Made by a program: the position numbers and the translations under genes | Assembly: GCF_003288845.1 (NCBI RefSeq) | Contig: NZ_NHYN01000006.1 | Location: 1-64,000, forward strand | DNA length: 64,000 bases | Source: Helicobacter monodelphidis | Lineage (GTDB): Bacteria; Campylobacterota; Campylobacteria; Campylobacterales; Helicobacteraceae | Direction of reading: 5' to 3' | Shown here: piece by piece, positions 51,655-59,931 of the stretch | Position numbering within the stretch: position 1 is the first letter of the stretch | Layout of the letters: each line of letters begins with the position of its first letter | The notes under the pieces: model-generated | What the model was told of the DNA's origin: nothing | What the model saw: the letters and a program-made list of their open reading frames with translations, nothing else | Database searches by the model: none

Positions 51655-53783
51655 TAAACACTCCTTTTTTTTGATAATTTAATCCCTCTTAAAGCATTTA
51701 GCAAAAGAACAATAGTTGTCCCATTATGCAAGAATGCAGTTTGGATAGGCGAAAGCTTTCCTAGAGTAGCCAAGCCCAAAATGACGCTATTAATGCCTAC
51801 AGTCGCTTTAAATCCGACATTCACCTTATTTAAACACGCATTTGCATAAGCTTTTGCATCAGCTACAGATTGAATATCATCACGCAACAATACGATATCT
51901 GCACTTGCTTTTGCAATATCCGCACCTTTATGCATTCCAATTCCGCTATCTGCCTTAATCAATGCTGGAGCATCATTGATGCCATCACCGACAAAGGCAA
52001 CTTTCTTTCCCTCTGCCATAATTAGCTCCAAAATATCTGCTTTTTGCGTTGGCAATAATTCTGCAAAAAAGCGATCAATGCCCAATTCCCTTGCAACCTC
52101 ATCCGCCTTATCCTGCATATCCCCTGTGAGCATTACAATCTCTTTAACGCCATTTTGTCGTAATTGCGACAAAACACCTTTTGCATTTTCTCTAATTGTA
52201 TCCTTTAACATAATCATACCAACAAGTTGCCCATCGTAACCGATAAACAGAGGCGTATGGCCACTCGCCTTCAATTCTTGAATGCGTCCATATTGATGCT
52301 TGAAATCAATTTTTTCATCGTCTTCTAAAAAGTGTTGCGAACCAATCACAACACTTTTTCCATCAATCTCACTTTTCACACCATGTGCAACAATGAAAGT
52401 AACCTCATCATGATGGATATGCACAAAATCCTTTTGCTTTGCCGCTCTAACAACAGCTTCAGCAACGGGGTGAAAATAATGCTCCTCAATGCTTGCAGAA
52501 AGATTCAAAATATCTTCAGTATTCCATCTATCCGAAAAAGAATGCACCTCAATAACTTCAAGCTCCCCTTTTGTTAGTGTCCCTGTTTTATCAAAGACAA
52601 ATACTTCACTTTCATACAAAGATTCTAAACTTTTTGCACCTTTAATAATGATACCACTTTTACCCGCACTTCCAATCGCTGCCTTGAATGCAACAGGCGT
52701 GGCAAGCTTAAGCGCACAAGAATAATCTGCCTGCAACACAGAAGCAGCTCGTGTCAAATCTTGACTATAAAAATAAGATAAAATAGCTAAGCCGAGCGTA
52801 ACTGGAACCAAACCATCAGCCATTTTCGAGGCACTCAGCTGGATAGATGATTTTTGCACTAATGTTTCTTGAATATAATTCTTAATTCTAGCTGTTGCAG
52901 TTCCATCACCCACACTCTCTGCCCAAACCTTAATTTCACCCTCTTCAATAATTGTTCCAGATAAAACACGATCTCCTCGCACTTTACGAATAGGTGTCGC
53001 CTCACCTGTCATCGAAATTTGATTCACCAATCCTTCACCTGCAACAATATGCCCATCAACACAAATCGTATTACCTGCACCAATGACAACGATATCGCCA
53101 ATATTAAGTTGATTAGCGGAAACTAGGATTCGCTCCTTTTTTCCTTCAATCAATTTTTCTATCCACGCTTCTTGAACTTGAGGCTTACTTAATTCTTTGA
53201 TTAAATCATCACTCTTATACATTGTCATTTCTTCAATATATTCCCCTAATGAGAGCATAAAGTTTGCAGAATTTGCCGTCCTAAAATCCTGGCGATAGAG
53301 TGAAATTGCAATTGCCATAGCTTCCAAAACGCGCGAGGTAATGCCTTCTGTCAAAAGCTCTCTAACTCCACTTTTCAGAATTGGTAAAGAGGCAATTGAA
53401 GCAAAAACAAGATTAATCATTTCAGTTTTAATTAGAGGTTCTATGACAAGCGAAGTTGCAGCCCTCACCACTTCAGAAGAGTTAGGAATTTCGTCTCTTA
53501 AGGCAATATAGCTGTCTTGAGAAGCAGTATAACTTGATTTTGTTAATAAAGTTTTTAAAATTTCATAAATGCGTTGCTCCAAAAAAGAAACCTCACAACG
53601 ATGAACAACAATCACATTATTAAGAATGTCATTCACACGTACACTCTCCACACCTTCAATTTCTTCAATGGCTATACGCAAAGGAATAGGGCTAACCCTA
53701 CAACCCTGTTCACATCTATAACCAAAACGAGTGCGATGATTTGTATGATGTAAAACTTTTAGAGCAAGCATACATGTCGTCAT
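51654..53783 (-). CDS. P1B-type metal ATPase, ferrosome FezB-like
   Basis: The protein has 709 residues. The N-terminal HMA2-like domain (about 5-60; HHTNHRTRFGY) lacks CxxC. The actuator has TGEA (about 264), the P-domain DKTGT (about 398), the N-domain HP (about 438), and the hinge GDGINDA (about 600). The TM4 metal motif is YSC(ALKLATP) (about 353-356), not CPC. That non-CPC motif with an HMA2 domain and small accessory genes is what I recall of P1B-6 ATPases, whose best-known members, FezB, load iron into ferrosomes. It starts at ATG 53783, directly after the stop of the gene before. Substrate iron is inferred; another divalent metal is possible. Confidence 0.8.
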   Translation of the reverse strand: MTTCMLALKVLHHTNHRTRFGYRCEQGCRVSPIPLRIAIEEIEGVESVRVNDILNNVIVVHRCEVSFLEQRIYEILKTLLTKSSYTASQDSYIALRDEIPNSSEVVRAATSLVIEPLIKTEMINLVFASIASLPILKSGVRELLTEGITSRVLEAMAIAISLYRQDFRTANSANFMLSLGEYIEEMTMYKSDDLIKELSKPQVQEAWIEKLIEGKKERILVSANQLNIGDIVVIGAGNTICVDGHIVAGEGLVNQISMTGEATPIRKVRGDRVLSGTIIEEGEIKVWAESVGDGTATARIKNYIQETLVQKSSIQLSASKMADGLVPVTLGLAILSYFYSQDLTRAASVLQADYSCALKLATPVAFKAAIGSAGKSGIIIKGAKSLESLYESEVFVFDKTGTLTKGELEVIEVHSFSDRWNTEDILNLSASIEEHYFHPVAEAVVRAAKQKDFVHIHHDEVTFIVAHGVKSEIDGKSVVIGSQHFLEDDEKIDFKHQYGRIQELKASGHTPLFIGYDGQLVGMIMLKDTIRENAKGVLSQLRQNGVKEIVMLTGDMQDKADEVARELGIDRFFAELLPTQKADILELIMAEGKKVAFVGDGINDAPALIKADSGIGMHKGADIAKASADIVLLRDDIQSVADAKAYANACLNKVNVGFKATVGINSVILGLATLGKLSPIQTAFLHNGTTIVLLLNALRGIKLSKKRSV

Positions 53784-54194
53784 TTACACACCTTGATTAA
53801 TTTCTGCTTTCGCATCTTCATAACGTTCTTTCATTTCCTCCACACCCATTTCAAAAATAGATGAAAGTTTTGCTGAAAACTTAAAGATTGTTTTTTGTGC
53901 ATCTTCATTGGTTAAAATAAAGGTCGCTACTGCACCAATCAATACACCTTTTAACATATCTTTTTGTGTTGAACTAGAAGCAAAAAACTGCCCAATAAAA
54001 GAAGAATCTGTATTTTGTGCATTGGTCTCTTGAGCTACATTGATTTGCTGCGTATTTGTGGTTTGAATGTAAGGATTATTGATATGAGGGGTAGTTGCAT
54101 TCAAAAATGCCAAATAATCCCCTTGATTTATATTTGAATATTGCTGGTTATCTTGTTGAACGTTTTGTGTGCTTTGTATTTGTTCTGTATTCAT
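53784..54194 (-). CDS. Gln/Asn-rich protein with glycine TM segment, operon member
   Basis: The protein has 136 residues. The N-terminal 75 are rich in Gln, Asn and Thr and look disordered; then comes a hydrophobic helix with small residues (KGVLIGAVATFILT, about 82-95) and a charged helical tail ending ..YEDAKAEINQGV. The TM and tail resemble YtxH-type proteins. Its stop touches the ATPase start. The disordered N-terminus could bind partners or phosphate-rich cargo; that is speculation. No family recognised beyond the TM layout. Confidence 0.6.
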   Translation of the reverse strand: MNTEQIQSTQNVQQDNQQYSNINQGDYLAFLNATTPHINNPYIQTTNTQQINVAQETNAQNTDSSFIGQFFASSSTQKDMLKGVLIGAVATFILTNEDAQKTIFKFSAKLSSIFEMGVEEMKERYEDAKAEINQGV

Positions 54195-54206
54195 CTTTAT
54201 CCCCCA

Positions 54207-54557
54207 CTATTCTTCTTCTTTAGATTCAAGCAACAAAGTGTTTTGTTCTGAATCCAGAAATTGGTTTAAACCATAAGCAGCAAGCCCACCTGCCACAATA
54301 AATCCAAAGGCTTCCAAAGAATTCTTGATAGGCGAAGATTGGTTGTCTCCTATAACATTTGTCGCTGCAATCGCAGCAGCAGTAACCGCTGCCCCTTGTA
54401 ATGTGTTTTTTGCAACCTGTCTTAAAGCCTCTTGTTGCGTGATTTCACCACTTCTTAGCTTAGAATAATTTAATGCCCCTGAAACCATAAAGGAAATTAA
54501 TCCTCCACTGACTGCATGCCCTACAACAGAACGTTTCTGCCCCGTATTGATTAACAT
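54207..54557 (-). CDS. Glycine/alanine-rich membrane protein, operon member (MamC-like layout)
   Basis: The protein has 116 residues. Two hydrophobic stretches (about 12-30, GHAVSGGLISFMVSGAL, and about 50-68, GAAVTAAAIAATNVIG) with a third near the C-terminus (about 82-98) flank a short hydrophilic loop with SGEITQQEALRQVAKN. The layout of small residues plus this loop recalls the magnetosome protein MamC and other glycine-zipper proteins. The resemblance is from memory and not proven. It overlaps the preceding gene by 7 nt. Confidence 0.6.
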   Translation of the reverse strand: MLINTGQKRSVVGHAVSGGLISFMVSGALNYSKLRSGEITQQEALRQVAKNTLQGAAVTAAAIAATNVIGDNQSSPIKNSLEAFGFIVAGGLAAYGLNQFLDSEQNTLLLESKEEE

Positions 54558-54838
54558 ACTTTCTCCCCTTCTGATTGACTTTCTTGTTGAGTCCGCATCT
54601 TCATCTCCGCCTCATTGCGTTTTTCGCTTAATTCATTTTTCTTCTCTTTGATCACCTTTGATGTTGCTAAAATCGTATCCTTCACATCCAAAACAACATT
54701 TTTACTTTTATTAAAAATATCTTTTGCTCGACACTCTGAATCACCCTCTTTGAATAAAGAAACAATTTCTTTTCTCTTATTGTATGCGAGAACTGCACCC
54801 CCACCAATCACTAAACCTAAAATAAACGGTACTGGCAT
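54551..54838 (-). CDS. YtxH-like small membrane protein, operon member
   Basis: The protein has 95 residues. The N-terminal TM (MPVPFILGLVIGGGAVLAYN) with a GGG motif is followed by a basic stretch, then a long Lys/Glu helix, and the protein ends in Cys (EGEKVC). A second Cys lies in the middle (SECRAKD). YtxH-like. It starts 3 nt after the stop of the gene at 54842. Candidate FezA-like glycine-zipper component; the name is not justified by the sequence alone. Confidence 0.6.
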   Translation of the reverse strand: MPVPFILGLVIGGGAVLAYNKRKEIVSLFKEGDSECRAKDIFNKSKNVVLDVKDTILATSKVIKEKKNELSEKRNEAEMKMRTQQESQSEGEKVC

Positions 54839-54841
54839 ATT

Positions 54842-55459
54842 TTACTCCTTATTTTTGTTAAGAATTTCATTTAGAATCATAGCAGAAATTCCACCTAAAA
54901 TCACACCACCAATCAAAGAATAATTCAGATTACTCAAAAATCCCCCCAATTTTTCTTGCGTTAATGTTCCAGCCCTCAATTCTTCAATCATTTCATTTGT
55001 CTGCGAAAAAAGAATCTGTGCCTTTTCGACCTCACCAAGAACCTGAGATTCCTGCTGTATTGATGAATTTTGTTGATAAACATTTACCATATTTTTCCGT
55101 ATTAATGGGATATGACTATTATACGCCAGTGCTTGAATACGAAAAATAAAATCGCGCACATTTGCATCCTGTTCGCTACTTAACCATTGATTGCATAACT
55201 GAATCGTATTGCTTTCAAATATAAATGCTTTTTCTAAATTCTCAATCAACTGAGAGGAGATTGAATCCTGATTTAATGGGCGATAGTTGTAACTTAACCC
55301 CTGATTCTGAATCAAAAACAATGCCGCATTCACCTGAAGAGTAGTCGCTTGAGATAATTGCCCAAAACAAGAATCTACCCCAAAAATGTTTGCCAACTGC
55401 TGATAAAACCCCAACTTTTGATATTCAAAATCCAAAAGACTCATGAGATTATTTTGCAT
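54842..55459 (-). CDS. Helical protein with C-terminal TM anchor, ferritin-like layout
   Basis: The protein has 205 residues. Four to five amphipathic helices (about 1-160, with FEYQKLGFYQQLA and ALYNSHIPL-type segments) are followed by a glycine-rich TM helix (about 177-197) and a short basic tail. The helices and their spacing suggest a ferritin-like bundle, but I see no clear EExxH metal-binding pairs, so it may be structural. ATG 55459 follows AAGGAAAAAAT. Second gene of the operon, 15 nt after the HMA2 gene. Confidence 0.5.
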   Translation of the reverse strand: MQNNLMSLLDFEYQKLGFYQQLANIFGVDSCFGQLSQATTLQVNAALFLIQNQGLSYNYRPLNQDSISSQLIENLEKAFIFESNTIQLCNQWLSSEQDANVRDFIFRIQALAYNSHIPLIRKNMVNVYQQNSSIQQESQVLGEVEKAQILFSQTNEMIEELRAGTLTQEKLGGFLSNLNYSLIGGVILGGISAMILNEILNKNKE

Positions 55460-55474
55460 ATTTTTTCCTTATTT

Positions 55475-55792
55475 CTATTTTTCTATAGCCCCACTAAATA
55501 GACTCATAACTTCGTCTAAATGTTCCTTACGCAACCAACTCTCCCATAACGAGGGGTTAAACTGCTTTGCATCATACTCAACAACAACTGAACCAATCAA
55601 CAGATTTAACTTAATATTCTTGATGATGGGGATATTTTTTATTGCTTCAAGGATTGTCTCCACATTTCCAGCACCTCCCCCAAACTCTGCCTTAAGTGCC
55701 GCACTAGCCCTCAATCGGATACGTCCGGGTGTATGGTGAACAATTGTAAAATAATCCGCAACTTTTTCAAGCAACTCCTTATCAATATCCAT
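55475..55792 (-). CDS. HMA2-domain protein, ferrosome FezC-like
   Basis: The protein has 105 residues. The segment HHTPGRIRLRAS (about 19-30) followed by a ferredoxin-like beta-alpha-beta pattern (about 40-75) fits the HMA2 domain (heavy-metal-associated, without the CxxC of classic HMA). The motif resembles the N-terminus of the ATPase in the same operon, so the two may interact or share ligand. In ferrosome clusters the FezC protein is HMA-like. First gene of the operon, 54 nt after a TATAAT box. Confidence 0.75.
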   Translation of the reverse strand: MDIDKELLEKVADYFTIVHHTPGRIRLRASAALKAEFGGGAGNVETILEAIKNIPIIKNIKLNLLIGSVVVEYDAKQFNPSLWESWLRKEHLDEVMSLFSGAIEK

Positions 55793-55846
55793 TCATCAAA
55801 CCTTTCAAAAAAAGAAATTCACCTCATACAACAATATCCCCGCAAC

Positions 55847-55852
55847 ATTATA
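55847..55852 (-). promoter_or_regulatory. Candidate -10 box of the ferrosome-like operon
   Basis: TATAAT on the minus strand, 54 nt upstream of the first ATG (55792). There is room for a Fur site between; I see no clear Fur palindrome by eye. Confidence 0.5.
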
Positions 55853-55869
55853 TCATAAAATAAGAACCT

Positions 55870-57042
55870 CTAAAACTCATAGGCTATTTTTGCCTTGAAT
55901 ACATCGTAGCTTTCTGCTTTAATATCATTCTTAATGTGTGCATACAATAAATTCCCACTCAAGCCTTTAAAAAATTCATATCCAATCCCTGCATTAATTT
56001 CATTCTCGGTTTGCGTGATTGTTTGTGTTGATAAAACATCATACTTTGTTTGGGCATATAGAGCAGAGAGCTCCAACGCATTTAAGGAGTATCCTATAAA
56101 ACCATAAATTGTTTTTGCATTTGGGTCAAAGTAATGATTACCTTCTTCTAAACGGCTTTGATCTCCAAAAGTCTCAATCAAACCCGAACCTTTCTTATCT
56201 ACCTGTGCATATCCAGCACCAATATGAAAGCCTATTGACGGAAGAGTAATTGTTTCCTCAACATTCAGATAAGATCCATCTTCACCCATTAATGTATCCA
56301 CATTACTCAAAGCGTAATGTGCAAGCGTATGGGAAGCAAATGCCTCATTACCAATTTCTAAACCAACTTTCGCACCTGGAATTTGAACAAGATGATTTGC
56401 AAAATAATAATAGGGATTCAATGTTAAAAATCCCACTTTATATTGGATATCTGCAACATAAACACCATCACTAGCATTCGTATCAGTAAATTGTACAGAA
56501 ACTTCATCAAAATCGACCACCGCATGCTTGCCAGCCCAACCAGCAGTGATAGATAAACCATCCATGGGTGTTAAATTTATCACTGCACCCTGAATGTAAT
56601 CTGTAAGCCACTCTAAGTTAACGTCTTGTCGCCCCACCTTTACAAAACCATAACCAGGGTGTTCCGCTTTCACAAAAAGTTGATGAGCCGTTGAATTATT
56701 GGCTAAAATGCCTTCTGCATTTCCAAATGCCCCATCATAATCACCCTTATTTTTCTCATAAATATCAATATTACTCCATACGCCAGCACCCAATGACACA
56801 AAATGCAAAGGTGAACTTTCATAAACAATCGAAGCCGATGGAGAAAGATAAGCACTACCTTTACCCATTTCATTTAAGGTATTAAAAGTTTGGGTTTCTT
56901 TAAAATTTTTTAATTGTCCATAAATTCCCAAATGTCCAGATGCACTACCTTTTTTCAAAGAATCTTCCAATTCCTGCGTGAAATCAGCCATCACACAACT
57001 ACTACTTAAACATAAAGCCATCCATAAAATTTTCTTATTCAC
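55870..57042 (-). CDS. Outer membrane porin-like beta-barrel protein
   Basis: I start at GTG 57042 (390 residues), with GGAGAAAGA just upstream; the longer reading to 57123 covers the Cys-rich gene in another frame. It has a signal peptide (about 1-20, ending SSCVMA) and many alternating beta strands, with the aromatic C-terminal FKAKIAYEF strand. Typical strand-turn motifs are GYGFVKVGRQD and GAGYAQVDKK. It resembles the Helicobacter/Campylobacter Opr/porin family. Its start codon overlaps the stop of the Cys-rich gene (GTGA), so the two are coupled, which suggests a role for the porin in metal or nutrient entry. Substrate unknown. Confidence 0.75.
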   Translation of the reverse strand: MNKKILWMALCLSSSCVMADFTQELEDSLKKGSASGHLGIYGQLKNFKETQTFNTLNEMGKGSAYLSPSASIVYESSPLHFVSLGAGVWSNIDIYEKNKGDYDGAFGNAEGILANNSTAHQLFVKAEHPGYGFVKVGRQDVNLEWLTDYIQGAVINLTPMDGLSITAGWAGKHAVVDFDEVSVQFTDTNASDGVYVADIQYKVGFLTLNPYYYFANHLVQIPGAKVGLEIGNEAFASHTLAHYALSNVDTLMGEDGSYLNVEETITLPSIGFHIGAGYAQVDKKGSGLIETFGDQSRLEEGNHYFDPNAKTIYGFIGYSLNALELSALYAQTKYDVLSTQTITQTENEINAGIGYEFFKGLSGNLLYAHIKNDIKAESYDVFKAKIAYEF

Positions 57043-57206
57043 TCTTTCTCCTTTTTGGACGCACAACGACAATCCATGTCGCAACATTTTTTGCTTCCAC
57101 TTCCACTTCCACAACCACCACATTGTTTGTTTTTGTATTGTCTAAAAAATACAGCAGCAATAAATATAGCAGCAACACCAAAAACTAATATTTCCTCTAC
57201 TGGCAA
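57039..57206 (-). CDS. FeoB-associated-type Cys-rich membrane protein (55 residues)
   Basis: This gene is hidden because its frame starts with TTG and is very short. TTG 57206 has AAGGAG 5 nt upstream and TATAAT (57234-57239) 27 nt upstream. The peptide starts MPVEEILVFGVAAIFIAAVFF (one TM helix), then a Gly/Ser-rich Cys block: CGGCGSGSGS, CCDMDCRC (seven Cys in about 20 residues) and a charged tail. This is the layout of the FeoB-associated Cys-rich membrane protein family, thought to aid ferrous iron transport. No feoB is in this window. Its stop overlaps the porin start. Confidence 0.8.
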   Translation of the reverse strand: MPVEEILVFGVAAIFIAAVFFRQYKNKQCGGCGSGSGSKKCCDMDCRCASKKEKE

Positions 57207-57233
57207 AAAAACTCCTTTTTGTAAATAATATTC

Positions 57234-57239
57234 ATTATA
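57234..57239 (-). promoter_or_regulatory. -10 box of the Cys-rich/porin pair
   Basis: TATAAT on the minus strand, 27 nt upstream of the TTG start. Leaves a leader of about 20 nt. No distinct Fur box seen by eye. Confidence 0.55.
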
Positions 57240-57333
57240 ACAATTAAATCTTAAGAAGCCCTTTAAAGCACGGGGTGTTATTAAAACTCTTTAAAAATTG
57301 ATTTGGAAGGAAAGTGAAGAAGGCAAGAAGAAT

Positions 57334-57357
57334 CTTGAAGCAATACACTGCTTCAAG
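57334..57357 (-). terminator. Terminator after flgK
   Basis: Perfect 9-bp stem CTTGAAGCA/TGCTTCAAG with a 6-nt loop, starting 8 nt after the flgK stop; on the minus strand it is followed by ATTCTTCTT. It separates the flagellar genes from the iron-related locus. Confidence 0.65.
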
Positions 57358-57365
57358 AATGTTTA

Positions 57366-59189
57366 CTATTGTTTAATACCTAAAAGCGTATTGATAATCT
57401 CATCAACAGTACTCACAACTTTTGCATTTGCCGTATAGCCTGACTGAAAACGAATCAAGTTTGTCAATTCCTCATCAAGACTTACCTCTGAAATTGCTGA
57501 ATACTCTTTTTTTACAGATGTTAGCACTGCAAGTTTTGCCTCATTATTTACCTTTGCATCAGATGCATCGCTTCCTACTCTTGTCGCAAGATTCTTAAAG
57601 TATTCTGCGATTTTGAAACTTCCATCAGAACCATCTTTTTCCCGGAAGATTATTGCATCATACTGCAATTGAATCATCATATTTGCTACTTCATAGTTAC
57701 CTGTAACTTTCTCACGATATGGTTGAATCAATGTTGGGTCATTGCGAAAATCGATATTCAAATCGATACTTAAAGCGTCGCGTCCTTCAAAAAATCGGTT
57801 AATTCCTAAAGCTCCCGCAATATTTGTGCCATTATCTTGCAAGGAAACGGAAATGTCCTTACTTGGAAATTTTGGATTTACTTGAAAAGTTCTTGTCCTT
57901 TCATTATAGACTGCCTCAAAAAAATCATCGAAATCATTATTTGCATTATTATCGCCATTATCATCAGAGTTCTTATTTAACTGCGTGATAATGTCATTCA
58001 TTGTTGTTTTTTCATGAATCTGAACCGTTTTACGTGCCATTTCATTACCATCGCTATCGTAAAGCACAACATCAAAAGAACCTGTGCGGAAAGAATAGTG
58101 GGGTGAATCAATAACTGGCTCTGTCGCACTTAAATGCTCTGTAAAATCTCCTCTTAGTGCTTGTGAAGAACTTTGAGAATAGATATTATTTGTCGCCTCA
58201 ATAATTCCAGCTGCAAAAGTATCAAGCTGATTAATATAATGCTGAATATTACCGGGTACCATTTGACAATCGCAAAGCTTATCTGATGCACCCGTTGCAT
58301 ACAACGCACCAAGTTTTCCACCTCTCATATTACCAGTAATATCCTTAGGCTTAAAATCTTGCTGTTGATACATAATCCGATAAAAACCATCAGAGTTATC
58401 TAAGACAAGTGGATGAAAAGTAGAACCATCGACAATCGTATAACCATCGCCAACCTTATAGTTATAGTCTTCACTAAAATCCACTGATTCAGGGTTAAAG
58501 CCACTCATCTGTAAATTACTTTTGAATGCTTCCCCGCCAACAAGCTTTGCCATAGCCATTTCTCTTTGGTCTCTTTGGTCCCTTAAATCATTCGCTTGGT
58601 TGCGCTTACCTTCATTCTCTAATGCAATAATCTGCTTATTTAGGTTTGCAATTTCCTTCCCTAAACGATTAACCTCGGTAACGACTGTTTTAATCTCCTC
58701 GTTAATATCATTTTGCATTTTTGTTAAACGATCGCGTGTTTCACGGATAGAATGTGCAAGAGTTTGTGCTCTCTGTGCAAGAACGATCTTTTGAGCAGGG
58801 TCGCTAGACTTCGTACTTAAAGATTCCCACGCATTAAAATATTGTTGTAAGTCATTAAAGATGCCATCTTCATCAACTTCTGGAAAATAAGTAGAAACCT
58901 CTCTTAAAATTTCATATTGAGTTTGACTATTCTGTTGTTCATGTGCAGATTTACGATAGCGTCCAAAAGTATATTCATCATGCAAACGCATAATATTATC
59001 AACAGATACACCCTGTCCGTAACTGTAGCGTCCAAAATTGATGGGTGATGAAGAACTCACATTCACCACCTGACGCGTATAAAAACTACTGTTTGCGTTT
59101 GCTATGTTATGTCCAGTTGTGTCCACCATAACTTGATGGGCTTGCAAACCTGTATACGCAGTATTGAGTGAAGCAAAAATACTTGGCAT
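57366..59189 (-). CDS. flgK: Flagellar hook-associated protein 1
   Basis: The protein has 607 residues and forms the hook-filament junction. The N-terminal FASLNTAYTGLQAHQVMVDTTGHNIANANS (about 5-34) carries the conserved rod/hook motif, and the C-terminal EVSLDEELTNLIRFQSGYTANAKVVSTVDEI (about 567-597) is the matching helix. The middle is a variable insert. It follows flgN by 21 nt. FlgN, upstream, is its expected chaperone. Confidence 0.94.
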   Translation of the reverse strand: MPSIFASLNTAYTGLQAHQVMVDTTGHNIANANSSFYTRQVVNVSSSSPINFGRYSYGQGVSVDNIMRLHDEYTFGRYRKSAHEQQNSQTQYEILREVSTYFPEVDEDGIFNDLQQYFNAWESLSTKSSDPAQKIVLAQRAQTLAHSIRETRDRLTKMQNDINEEIKTVVTEVNRLGKEIANLNKQIIALENEGKRNQANDLRDQRDQREMAMAKLVGGEAFKSNLQMSGFNPESVDFSEDYNYKVGDGYTIVDGSTFHPLVLDNSDGFYRIMYQQQDFKPKDITGNMRGGKLGALYATGASDKLCDCQMVPGNIQHYINQLDTFAAGIIEATNNIYSQSSSQALRGDFTEHLSATEPVIDSPHYSFRTGSFDVVLYDSDGNEMARKTVQIHEKTTMNDIITQLNKNSDDNGDNNANNDFDDFFEAVYNERTRTFQVNPKFPSKDISVSLQDNGTNIAGALGINRFFEGRDALSIDLNIDFRNDPTLIQPYREKVTGNYEVANMMIQLQYDAIIFREKDGSDGSFKIAEYFKNLATRVGSDASDAKVNNEAKLAVLTSVKKEYSAISEVSLDEELTNLIRFQSGYTANAKVVSTVDEIINTLLGIKQ

Positions 59190-59210
59190 GGCCTTCTCCT
59201 TCTACAACAA

Positions 59211-59636
59211 TTATGCTTCAACAGCAATAAACTGGGTATCTAAAGAACGTTTACCTTTGTAGTTTGCCTCGGAAGGAACAAGATTATCCAACAAAGAGCG
59301 ATACATCTCCGAAACAGCGATAGAAAGGCGTCCAAAACGTTGATTCTCTACTTTTAACTCACGAATAGACTTATTGAGTTTATCAAAAAGATCATCGATA
59401 TCTTGACTAATCAACTCCCTAATCTCTTTTCCAGGATTTTCTGCAACCAGCAACCTAAAGTCATCTTCAATAAGTCTTCTCTTTTCTTCAAAAGCGAGAA
59501 TCAAAGTCTCTTTTGGCTTCACTCTTGAAAAGATAGCCTCATGCTTTGCCTCTTTAATATCCTCAATGTCTTCTTGGGTCATTGCAAGAAGTGCTTGCAC
59601 ATCAGCAATGGAACTTTCGATATGGTTATATAGCAT
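59211..59636 (-). CDS. FlgN-like flagellar export chaperone
   Basis: I start at ATG 59636 (141 residues) with TAAGGAGTT 5 nt upstream; the longer reading would overlap flgM. The protein is helical: MLYNHIESSIADVQALL..., with a long coiled coil. Positioned between flgM and flgK, it fits the FlgN/HP1120 role, holding FlgK and FlgL for export. Its sequence is too diverged to call from motifs alone; context is the main evidence. Confidence 0.7.
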   Translation of the reverse strand: MLYNHIESSIADVQALLAMTQEDIEDIKEAKHEAIFSRVKPKETLILAFEEKRRLIEDDFRLLVAENPGKEIRELISQDIDDLFDKLNKSIRELKVENQRFGRLSIAVSEMYRSLLDNLVPSEANYKGKRSLDTQFIAVEA

Positions 59637-59664
59637 TTGTAACTCCTTAAGAAAAATTCTGCTA

Positions 59665-59880
59665 CTACCTACCAAGCAAATTCCGTGCCATTTTTGCTGC
59701 ACTTCCTCCAATATCAATTTTATATTCACCTTTTGCAAGGGCTTCTTTAATTTCTTGAGAACGCGAAAGCTCTACCTTTTCACTCTTTGCATTCGCCCTT
59801 AAGGTATCTCCATTACTCTGAATGGCTTGTGAACCAACTTGCTGAAGGACTATTGCATTTTGCTGTATAGAACTAATCAT
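59665..59880 (-). CDS. flgM: Anti-sigma-28 factor FlgM
   Basis: The protein has 71 residues. The disordered N-half (about 1-35) and the C-terminal sigma-binding helices (SRSQEIKEALAKGEYKID, about 40-57, then AAKMARNLLG) fit FlgM, with the KIxxIK-like region short as in H. pylori. It holds FliA inactive until the hook is complete. It has GGAGGCAGAG before the ATG and is 28 nt before flgN. Confidence 0.85.
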   Translation of the reverse strand: MISSIQQNAIVLQQVGSQAIQSNGDTLRANAKSEKVELSRSQEIKEALAKGEYKIDIGGSAAKMARNLLGR

Positions 59881-59931
59881 CTCTGCCTCCTTTCATGAAA
59901 AGTTACGCTCATTCTCTATATCGACACTTTT

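Noticed and set aside
57043-57123. Longer N-terminus for the porin beginning with MWWLWKWKWK
   Set aside because: This reading is the out-of-frame image of the Gly/Cys-rich region of the hidden gene; it gives no signal peptide, while GTG 57042 does and has a ribosome site.
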